DNA from: Stanieria sp964562685
GTDB lineage: Bacteria > Cyanobacteriota > Cyanobacteriia > Cyanobacteriales > Xenococcaceae
DNA length: 50,497 nucleotides
Assembly (NCBI GenBank): GCA_964562685.1
Contig: CAZLUP010000032.1
Location: 1-50,497, forward strand
Direction of reading: 5' to 3'
A program made the position numbers and the translations under genes. The notes beneath the pieces are model-generated. The model made no database searches. It was not told the DNA's origin and worked only from the letters and a program-made list of their open reading frames with translations. The stretch's first letter is position 1. Each line of letters begins with the position of its first letter. Below, in pieces: positions 26,882 to 33,731 of the stretch.

Positions 26882-27862
26882 ATGTATTTTGCTGCTGATT
26901 TACCAACCGAACCTATTCAAATAAATGCTGTGCCAGTAGTACAAACTTGGAATCTAGGTAAAGTTTATCGCACTGGTTTTTGGCTGAATCAAAAAATTGA
27001 ATCTCTTAAAGATTGTTCCTTAACAGTATATCAAGGAGAAACTTTTGGTTTATTAGGACCTAATGGAGCCGGAAAAACCACTTTATTAAAAACTCTTTTG
27101 GGAATTGTACGTCCTACTTCAGGAAAAGCGGTTTTATTAGGACATCCGATTGGTAATCTCAACGTCAAACAAAAAATTGGTTATTTACCTGAAAATGCTT
27201 ATATTTATGATTATCTTACTGCTTGGGAATTTTTAGACTTTATTGCTGGATTATTTCATCTTCCTTCATCATTACGACGCAAAAGAATTACTGAATTGCT
27301 AGATTTAGTAGGATTAGCTAAGTCTACTGCTTTGAAGAAAAAACTAAAACAATATTCTAAAGGAATGTTGCAAAGAGTAGGAATGGCTCAGGCTTTAATT
27401 AATGATCCCGAAATTGTTTTTCTCGATGAACCAATGTCTGGACTTGATCCTATGGGTCGTTATCGAATGCGAGAAATTATTTTATCTTTAAAAAAACAAG
27501 GAAAAACTATCTTTTTTAATTCTCATATTTTAGCTGATGTTGAGCAAATTTGCGATCGCATTGCTTTACTAGCTTTAGGCGAATTAATTTGCCAAGGTTC
27601 TTTGAATGAGTTGTTAGGAGACGGAAATGCTTATCAAGTGATTGTTAAAGGAGGAAATTCTGAAACTTTAACTCCTTGGTTAACTAACTTAAGCTGGGAA
27701 AATAGTTGTTGGCATGGTCAACTTATCGGCGAACTAGATCAGTTTTTAACTCATCTCAAACAGTTCGAGCTTCAGTTGATCAGTATACATTTGGCTCGTC
27801 CTTCCTTGGAAGAATTTTTTATTCAACAACTGAAAGCAAGAGGAATTGAATTTAGCCGTTAA
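26882..27862 (+). CDS. ABC transporter ATP-binding protein
   Basis: 326 aa. Walker A GPNGAGKTT (59-67), Q-loop region YLPENAYIYDYLT, signature YSKGM (158-162, the usual SGG replaced by SKG), Walker B EIVFLDEP (177-184), the D-loop SGLDP and the switch His in FNSHIL are all present. The type resembles exporter ATPases of the NatA/CcmA/DrrA class, with an ~90-residue C-terminal extension. No permease gene adjoins, so the transported compound is unknown and the partner must be elsewhere. ATG at 26882 lies 54 nt beyond the GC-richer island. The gene is followed by a 28-nt palindrome and faces a convergent gene. Confidence 0.93.
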   Translation: MYFAADLPTEPIQINAVPVVQTWNLGKVYRTGFWLNQKIESLKDCSLTVYQGETFGLLGPNGAGKTTLLKTLLGIVRPTSGKAVLLGHPIGNLNVKQKIGYLPENAYIYDYLTAWEFLDFIAGLFHLPSSLRRKRITELLDLVGLAKSTALKKKLKQYSKGMLQRVGMAQALINDPEIVFLDEPMSGLDPMGRYRMREIILSLKKQGKTIFFNSHILADVEQICDRIALLALGELICQGSLNELLGDGNAYQVIVKGGNSETLTPWLTNLSWENSCWHGQLIGELDQFLTHLKQFELQLISIHLARPSLEEFFIQQLKARGIEFSR

Positions 27863-27905
27863 TCGTTATGGTAATCCTAAATCATTAATTTTGCCTTCTG
27901 CTTTT

Positions 27906-27933
27906 GTACAGACGTAATATGTTACGTCTCTAC
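27906..27933. repeat. 28-nt palindrome, copy 2 of 3
   Basis: GTACAGACGTAATA followed by TGTTACGTCTCTAC. The stem AGACGTAA / TTACGTCT closes a TATG loop. Relative to copy 1 (2718-2745), two inner pairs change from C-G and G-C to T-A and A-T, which preserves the helix. It lies between the 3' ends of two convergent genes, inside a TTCTGCTTTT...TGCTTTTTACTTT mosaic. Confidence 0.8.
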
Positions 27934-27977
27934 TGTTTGCTTTTTACTTTCTTACAACTCGCTTAGAATTGCTCGAA

Positions 27978-28349
27978 CTATTTATAAACAATTTCTAGAA
28001 AATCTAGGTCAGTTGGATGATTGCGAATTTTAGAGTCCGATGGAGAGATTTGATATTTAACTACATCAGCTAAATCTTGTAATTGATTAATTGCTTCTGC
28101 CCCTTCAAGTTTCATTAATTCTCGGTCATCGCGCATTTCTGTCCAAGTAATTCCGTAGTCAGAAACCAGAAAACGAATGAGATGATTATCTCCTAAACTA
28201 ACCATAAATGATGCGCTATTCATCTGGCTGCCACAGGTATAACAAGAAGCCAAATAACCTTTTTTTTCTAACACAATCGCTAGGGCTTGTAAATTCATTA
28301 CCAAGTCCCGAACAAATCGACGGTGTTGTTGTGCCAGTCTAATAAACAC
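27978..28349 (-). CDS. DUF1815-family protein
   Basis: 123 aa soluble protein. The sequence FIRLAQQHRRFVRDLVMNL, SCYTCGSQMNSASFMVSLG and HLIRFLVSDYGITWTEMRDD matches what I remember of the cyanobacteria-specific DUF1815 family, whose function is unknown. A C-x-x-C (CYTCG) pair could bind metal or be redox active. The ATG at 28349 is preceded on the minus strand by AGGAGG (28356-28361), a strong Shine-Dalgarno. Single gene, convergent with the ABC ATPase gene. Confidence 0.75.
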   Translation of the reverse strand: MFIRLAQQHRRFVRDLVMNLQALAIVLEKKGYLASCYTCGSQMNSASFMVSLGDNHLIRFLVSDYGITWTEMRDDRELMKLEGAEAINQLQDLADVVKYQISPSDSKIRNHPTDLDFLEIVYK

Positions 28350-28878
28350 TTTTTTCCTCCTAACACCAATCTTATTTTAATACTTTTAATATTTTTTTAA
28401 TATTTATTTTTTTGATAGACAATATTAATCCTCTTAAACTGTGTTAATTTTAATAAATCTTTACAAAGTTAGCAATTAATTTTAATTAGTCGCAATCTCA
28501 AATTTGAATTTAGTTTATATCATCTCTAATTTAGATTTGAATAACTGTTATTTATAATGCAGAAAGTCTAAAAAATGTCAAGATTAAATAAAGATAAATT
28601 TCGCTCAAATATAAATTTTTCTTTAAATTTAAAGGTATTGCTTGAAAAAATTCTTTAGCAATCAGGCAAAAATATCTGTAATTGCCATTCCTAAATTAGA
28701 ATTTTGAGTTTGCGTTATATTAAGATGCTGAATAAATTTTAATTGTTTAACTAAATTTCAATCTCCATTGGGGTAAATGCCACAATTTTAATAAATTTTA
28801 AGCCTTTAAACATCTTTTAGATCACAGGAGTAAAGTAAAGCTCAGTATTTACGTTCTTTGATAGACAGGAATAAAACA
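28350..28878. other. AT-rich divergent gap, promoter region
   Basis: About 530 nt between divergent genes, very AT-rich, without a coding frame of interest or a recognised RNA. A weak TTGCT...AGCAA inverted repeat is near 28638-28661. Promoters for DUF1815 and the stress-protein gene must be here but cannot be singled out. Confidence 0.45.
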
Positions 28879-29271
28879 ATGTTTAACACAATCTTATTTC
28901 CAATTGATCGCAGTCGAGAAGCGCGTGAAGCAGCAGAAACAGTAGCTAATCTAGTCAAAACTTATAATAGTCGTTTAGTTCTGCTATCGGTAGTTGAAAA
29001 TACACCAGAAAGCAAAATGGATTCAGAAGCAGAAGTAGCAAAATTGCTTCAAGCTGCTCAAGCTTTATTTGCAGAAAAAGGAATTGAAACAGAAGTTATT
29101 GAAAGAGAAGGAATGGCATCTTTTACAATTTGTGATGTTGCCGATGAAATTGATGCCAATCTCATTATTATGGGTTGCCGAGGTTTAGGTTTAACCAATG
29201 AAGGTGCAACCGAAAGCGTAACGATTCGAGTGATTAATCTTTCACCATGTCCTGTGTTGATAGTGCCTTAA
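28879..29271 (+). CDS. Universal stress protein (UspA family)
   Basis: 130 aa single-domain Usp. It begins MFNTILFPIDRSREAREAAE, the usual Usp first strand and helix. The nucleotide-binding region is less canonical: ANLIIMGCRGLGLTNEGATESVTIRVINLSPCPVLIVP, in which the expected G-x2-G-x9-G-(S/T) ATP motif is only partly kept, so ATP binding is uncertain. Cytoplasmic stress-related role by family. ATG 28879 was chosen because AGGA (28867-28870) is 8 nt upstream and the family starts here; an in-frame TTG at 28858 would add seven atypical residues. Confidence 0.88.
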   Translation: MFNTILFPIDRSREAREAAETVANLVKTYNSRLVLLSVVENTPESKMDSEAEVAKLLQAAQALFAEKGIETEVIEREGMASFTICDVADEIDANLIIMGCRGLGLTNEGATESVTIRVINLSPCPVLIVP

Positions 29272-29384
29272 TAACTACTCAGATTGCTTTTAAGAACAAA
29301 GAGTTTCTTCAATTTTGAGAGAAGCTCCCTATCTATATGCTTCAATTTTGATACTAGATAGTCTTGAAAATTGGCGATCGCATT

Positions 29385-30515
29385 ATGACTAATTCTCCTT
29401 CTCAACCTCCCAATCCTTCAGAAGAATCTTCACCCCCAAGCAAGAAAATTCTGAATTCTGATGAATTAGTTGCTATTATTGTTGCCTTTGGTACGATTGG
29501 AACAATTTTATTTTTGTCTTTAAATGACGGTCAAAATAGATGGAGACTGACAAATTGGCAGCAATGGTTGGCTGTTACTCAATCACCTAGTCAAGCAAAA
29601 AGGGGTAGTTTTGACCAAACTCAACTCAATCAAACAGAGCCAGCAACAACCGTTCCAACTGACAGAAAAACCACTTTAGAACCAAAAACTTCTGATTTAA
29701 CAAAATCTCTTAGCAATAATAATCAACTTTTACCACGTCAAACCCCAAAATTATCTCCTTCTCAACAGCCTACTGTTATTATTCCACCAATTCCGCTCGA
29801 TCCTTCAAAGCCATCGACCAATTTAGAAACTCCTCAACCTCAACCAAATCTAGAACAAACTCCTTCAACCGGACAACCACCAGCTATTACACCTGAAGGG
29901 AAAAAATCTATTCCAGCCATTGTCTTTCTGGATGTTCCTCAAAATTATTGGGCAAGTCCTTTTATTTATAGATTAAAAGAACAAGGGTTAATTTCTGGTT
30001 CTTCTGAAGATACTTTTGAGCCAGAGCAACCAATCACTAGAGCAGGGATGGCGGAATTAATTAGTCAAACGTTTAATCAACCTCCTACTTTTGGTAGCAA
30101 ACAATTTAAAGATGTTACTGCCAACACAGAAGCTGCTGCTGAGATTAATGAAGCGGTAAACAGGGGTTTTATGAAAGGTTATTCCAATGGAGAATTTCGT
30201 CCCCAAGAAAAAATTTCTCGTTATCAAGTTTTAGTGGCTTTAGCCACTGGGTTAAATCTACAACCTAGCCAAGAGCCAACTGCAATACTCAAATCTTTTA
30301 GTGATGCTAATGAGTTGCCAAATTGGGCAGTTAATCAAGTAGCAGCAGCGATAGAAGCAGGTTTATTAGTCAACCCTCCAACCTATGAACGTCAATTCCT
30401 TTATCCCAATCAAACAGCTACTCGTGCTGAAGTAGCAGCCATGATTCATCAAGCATTAGTCAAATCAGGTAGATTGCCAGCGATTTCTTCAGAATATATA
30501 GTCAATACTCCATAA
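29385..30515 (+). CDS. Membrane-anchored SLH-domain protein
   Basis: 376 aa. A short cytoplasmic N-terminus rich in Pro and Ser is followed by one membrane segment (ELVAIIVAFGTIGTILFLSL, ~residues 26-45). A long Pro/Gln/Ser/Thr-rich linker (~60-180) leads to three S-layer homology domains (~185-370): FLDVPQNYWASPFIYRLKEQ, FKDVTANTEAAAEINEAVNR and SDANELPNWAVNQVAAAIEA, each followed by an ITRAGMAELI / ISRYQVLVAL / ATRAEVAAMI helix. SLH domains bind peptidoglycan-linked polymers, so it probably tethers the inner membrane to the wall. The ATG at 29385 is preferred to an in-frame TTG at 29364; a HIP1 site overlaps the leader. Confidence 0.85.
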   Translation: MTNSPSQPPNPSEESSPPSKKILNSDELVAIIVAFGTIGTILFLSLNDGQNRWRLTNWQQWLAVTQSPSQAKRGSFDQTQLNQTEPATTVPTDRKTTLEPKTSDLTKSLSNNNQLLPRQTPKLSPSQQPTVIIPPIPLDPSKPSTNLETPQPQPNLEQTPSTGQPPAITPEGKKSIPAIVFLDVPQNYWASPFIYRLKEQGLISGSSEDTFEPEQPITRAGMAELISQTFNQPPTFGSKQFKDVTANTEAAAEINEAVNRGFMKGYSNGEFRPQEKISRYQVLVALATGLNLQPSQEPTAILKSFSDANELPNWAVNQVAAAIEAGLLVNPPTYERQFLYPNQTATRAEVAAMIHQALVKSGRLPAISSEYIVNTP

Positions 30516-30594
30516 ACCAAATTTTGGTTATAAAAAAAAGTTATCTGGAATAGAAAAAAGAATGCTACCAATAGTTTGATTGGAATTAAGATTT

Positions 30595-30640
30595 TAGCTA
30601 AGAGCTACGAAGCTCAAAAAGCTCCCAATCGTAGCAAACA
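30595..30640 (-). repeat. Hairpin-forming dispersed repeat, copy A
   Basis: Read on the minus strand it starts TGTTTGCTACGATTGGGAGC and ends GTAGCTCTTAGCTA. It folds by GCTACGA / TCGTAGC (30604-30610 and 30629-30635) around an inner AGCT / AGCT stem. A shorter relative on the plus strand lies at 40317-40353. It is upstream of the PhzF-family gene. Confidence 0.6.
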
Positions 30641-30705
30641 TTTAAGTATTTCATATTATTTAATCAATTTATCGAAATTATCAGAAAAGATTATTTAAGA
30701 AACTG

Positions 30706-31500
30706 ATGAAACAATCAATTGTTCAAGTAGACGCTTTTACTGTTGAACCTTTTCATGGGAATCCTGCTGCTGTTTGTGTCTTAACTCAACCTCAATCAGA
30801 GCAATGGATGCAGTCAGTAGCTCAAGAAATGAATTTGTCAGAAACGGCATTTTTAACATCACAAGCAGATGGTTATCAGCTACGCTGGTTTACACCAACT
30901 ACAGAAGTACCGCTTTGTGGACACGCTACTTTAGCTAGCGCACACGTTTTATGGACAGAAGGCTATTTGAATAAAGAGCAAACTGCTCGTTTTCATACCT
31001 TGAGTGGATTATTAACTGCTAGTTGGCAAGATAATTGGATTGAGTTAAATTTTCCTGTGAATCACTCAGAAATTACAACTACTCCTCCAGAATTAGAACA
31101 AGCTTTAGGCGTATCAATCAAAACAACTCTAATTAATTCTTTGGGTTATCTGGTTGAGTTAGAATCAGCCGATTTAGTCAAAAATTTGCAACCCAATTTT
31201 GCCTTACTCAAGACTTTATCTCCTGCTAACGCCATTGTTACTAGTTTGGCTCAATCAGATTCAGAGTACGATTTTATTTCCCGTTTCTTTGCTCCAGGTT
31301 TAGGAATAGATGAAGATCCCGTTACTGGTGCTGCTCATTGTTGTCTTGCTCCATTTTGGCGTAAGTGCTTACAAAAAGATCAATTTGTCGCCTATCAAGC
31401 TTCCAGTCGTGGTGGTGTCGTTAAAGTTCGTTATGCTGGTGATGAGCGTGTTTATTTGAGCGGACAAGCAGTTACAGTAATGCGTGGCGAATTACAGTAG
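30706..31500 (+). CDS. PhzF-family isomerase-like protein
   Basis: 264 aa, of the diaminopimelate-epimerase fold. Family members isomerise small metabolites; PhzF itself acts in phenazine synthesis, but most homologues have unknown substrates and there is no phenazine cluster here. Visible motifs: VDAFTVEPFHGNPAAVCVL at the N-terminus, the catalytic glutamate in MNLSETAFL (Glu 46), WFTPTTEVPLCGHATLASAHVL, and FAPGLGIDEDPVTGAAHCCLAPFW in the second half. Length is normal. The stop codon is directly followed by a structured repeat, and the split-intein dnaE fragment starts 74 nt later on the same strand. Confidence 0.92.
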   Translation: MKQSIVQVDAFTVEPFHGNPAAVCVLTQPQSEQWMQSVAQEMNLSETAFLTSQADGYQLRWFTPTTEVPLCGHATLASAHVLWTEGYLNKEQTARFHTLSGLLTASWQDNWIELNFPVNHSEITTTPPELEQALGVSIKTTLINSLGYLVELESADLVKNLQPNFALLKTLSPANAIVTSLAQSDSEYDFISRFFAPGLGIDEDPVTGAAHCCLAPFWRKCLQKDQFVAYQASSRGGVVKVRYAGDERVYLSGQAVTVMRGELQ

Positions 31501-31544
31501 GGGCAATGCTGCCTTCGGCAGTGCTACGCAAGCGTGAATTGCCC
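31501..31544. repeat. Branched inverted repeat after the phzF-like gene
   Basis: GGGCAAT (31501-31507) pairs with ATTGCCC (31538-31544) and encloses CTGCC-TTC-GGCAG (31509-31521) and a small ACGC-AA-GCGT stem (31526-31535). It abuts the stop codon. Its GC-rich arms resemble the fragment inside rnz at 45424-45447. Confidence 0.6.
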
Positions 31545-31574
31545 GAATATTAGTTATCGGTTTTAATTAAATGT

Positions 31575-32921
31575 ATGGTAAAAATCGTTAGTCGCAAATC
31601 TTTAGGCAGACAACCTGTATACGACATTGGTGTAACTAAAGATCACAACTTTTTGTTAAGCAATGGGTTAGTTGCTTCCAACTGTTTCAATAAATCTCAC
31701 TCCACTGCTTACGCCTACGTTACTTATCAAACAGCTTATCTCAAAGCCAACTATCCCGTAGAATACATGACCGCGCTACTAACCGCTAGTAGTGGCGATC
31801 GCGATAAAGTAGAAAAATATCGAGAAAATTGTCAAAGAATGGGGATCGAAGTCGAACCCCCCGATATTAATCGTTCGGAAGAAGACTTTACTCCTCAAAA
31901 AAATAAAATTTTATTTGGATTATCTGCGGTTAAAAATTTGGGACAAGGAGCAATTGAAAATATCCTTCAAGCTAGAGCCGAAGCAGGAGGAAAATTTAAT
32001 TCTTTAGCAGATTTTTGCGAAAGAGTTGATTTACGAGTGGTTAATCGTCGTGCTTTAGAAACCTTAATTTATTGTGGTGCTTTTGATAAAATTGAGCCAA
32101 ATCGTAAACAGTTAATTAATGATTTAGAAGTTGTTATTCCTTGGGCGCAAAGTCGAGCCAAAGAAAAAGAAATTGGTCAAATGAATTTATTTGACTTAAT
32201 GAGTAATCTTTCTACCAATAATAATAATGGTTCTACTTTTGAACAAGCACCCCGTACCTCAAAAGTAGAAGACTTTCCCTTACAAGAAAAACTTAAACTT
32301 GAAAAAGAACATTTAGGTTTTTACGTTTCTGATCATCCTCTTAAAGCAATCCAAAAATCAACTCAAATTTTATCTCCTATTAACCTCAATCAACTATCAG
32401 AACAAAAATCTCGACAAAAGATTTGTGCTGTAGTAATGCTCAATGCAGTCAAAACAATTATTACGCAAAAAGGTACTCCGATGGCTTTTGTGCAAATGGA
32501 AGATGTCACTGGAGAAGCAGAAGGTACAGTTTTTTCCGATACCTACGAGAAAATCGAATCTTTACTTAAGGAAAATTACCATCTAATAGTTTGGGGTAAA
32601 GCCCAAGCACGCAACGATAAATATCAATTAATTATTGAAGATGCTGAATTAGTAGATAAAATTAAAATAATTACTTTAGAAATTACTCCTCAACAAGCAC
32701 TAAATCAATCTGTTATTAATAGATTAAAAGGAATTCTACAAGAACATTCAGGAGAACCTCATAAATTTAAAATTCCAGTCATAGTAATTATTAGTCATAA
32801 CAATAAACGACAATTTATTCGCCTAGGACAAAAATTTTGGGTTCAAGACGAATATGGAGCCATGATTTCTTTAAAAAATGCTGGTTTTTCTGTTTACAAT
32901 CAACCTTTAGTTTCTAGTTGA
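31575..32921 (+). CDS. dnaE: DNA polymerase III alpha subunit, C-terminal half with C-intein
   Basis: 448 aa, the C-terminal product of a cyanobacterial split dnaE. Residues 1-36 are the C-intein (starts MVKIVSRKSLG, contains VYDIGVTKDHNF, ends GLVASN); Asn 36 cyclises and Cys 37 (CFN) is the first extein residue. After protein trans-splicing with the N-terminal half, which must be encoded elsewhere, the replicative polymerase is restored. Extein residues FNKSHSTAYAYVTYQTAYLKANYP belong to the polymerase core; a helix-hairpin-helix region (LSAVKNLGQGAIENIL) and an OB-fold (KICAVVMLNAVKT ... MAFVQMEDVTG) follow. The ATG at 31575 is fixed by the intein homology; no Shine-Dalgarno is visible. 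dnaX, a clamp-loader gene, is only 0.8 kb away. Confidence 0.97.
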   Translation: MVKIVSRKSLGRQPVYDIGVTKDHNFLLSNGLVASNCFNKSHSTAYAYVTYQTAYLKANYPVEYMTALLTASSGDRDKVEKYRENCQRMGIEVEPPDINRSEEDFTPQKNKILFGLSAVKNLGQGAIENILQARAEAGGKFNSLADFCERVDLRVVNRRALETLIYCGAFDKIEPNRKQLINDLEVVIPWAQSRAKEKEIGQMNLFDLMSNLSTNNNNGSTFEQAPRTSKVEDFPLQEKLKLEKEHLGFYVSDHPLKAIQKSTQILSPINLNQLSEQKSRQKICAVVMLNAVKTIITQKGTPMAFVQMEDVTGEAEGTVFSDTYEKIESLLKENYHLIVWGKAQARNDKYQLIIEDAELVDKIKIITLEITPQQALNQSVINRLKGILQEHSGEPHKFKIPVIVIISHNNKRQFIRLGQKFWVQDEYGAMISLKNAGFSVYNQPLVSS

Positions 32922-33042
32922 AATCAACCTTAAAATGACGTTGAGTCTAAAGAGAGTTATTAACGGCTTTATCTTAATAACTCTAGTTGATTCAATATTT
33001 TTACTGATGCCACTTTATCGTTTAATTTGATTCACTTTTATT

Positions 33043-33080
33043 AGAGAATAAATCTTATAAAATTTCTCTGAATTTTTTTT
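33043..33080 (+). terminator. Possible terminator after dnaE
   Basis: AGAGAA (33043-33048) and TTCTCT (33064-33069), separated by a 15-nt loop, precede GAA and eight T (33073-33080). It is ~120 nt after the dnaE stop. The stem is short, so confidence is limited. Confidence 0.4.
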
Positions 33081-33183
33081 GTCTAGCTTGAGTCAGTATA
33101 AAACTATATTTAAATTCTTATATTTATATTAAGTAATTGATTGTTTTATAGAGCCAAAACAGTAATTAAATATTTTAAGTTAC

Positions 33184-33720
33184 ATGATGCAGACAGCTAT
33201 TAAACCAATGTCCAAGCCAAAACCTAAGCTTACTCTGATAAAATTTGATCGAGCAAATTCACTGGAGGGTAGACACATTTTAATTGTGGAGTCTCCAGAA
33301 TCAAAACGAGCAGTAGTTCTTAATTCTCATATTTTTTTGATTGGGCGACACCCCCAAAGTTCTTTGATATTAACAGATAATATGGTGTCTCGCTGTCATG
33401 CTACTATTGCTTGGCTTCAATATAAAAAATCATCTCAACAAACAAACTGTTCTTATTGGATTATCGATGGGAAAGGCAAACATAGAAGAAGTCGCAATGG
33501 CATCTTAGTCAATGGCAATAAAACTTCGCTTCATCGTTTAAAATCGGGAGATTTAATTGAGATTGGGCAGAATATTACGATTACTTACAACTATATTCCT
33601 CATAACACTGAAACTCACGAATTTTTAGAATACTGGGAAGCTGAAAAACCTCAACAACAAATCAAAAACAAGAATATTAGCTATAAAGATACTATTATTT
33701 TAAATTCAGATGAAATTTAA
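33184..33720 (+). CDS. FHA-domain protein
   Basis: 178 aa. A single forkhead-associated domain (~45-140): FLIGRHPQSSLILTDNMVSRCHATIAW with the phosphothreonine-contacting Arg and the S-R-x-H motif (here SRCH), then NGILVNG and LKSGDLIEIGQNITITYNY. It should bind phosphothreonine peptides, with its own Ser/Thr kinase partner elsewhere. The N-terminal ~40 residues are basic and the C-terminal ~35 are charged without a domain. The domain resembles that of the 9262 kinase (GR-x2-S-N/S-I and NG motifs). Tail-to-tail with dnaX, 11 nt apart; ATG 33184 is followed by a second ATG. Confidence 0.85.
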   Translation: MMQTAIKPMSKPKPKLTLIKFDRANSLEGRHILIVESPESKRAVVLNSHIFLIGRHPQSSLILTDNMVSRCHATIAWLQYKKSSQQTNCSYWIIDGKGKHRRSRNGILVNGNKTSLHRLKSGDLIEIGQNITITYNYIPHNTETHEFLEYWEAEKPQQQIKNKNISYKDTIILNSDEI

Positions 33721-33731
33721 CCAGGAGAACG

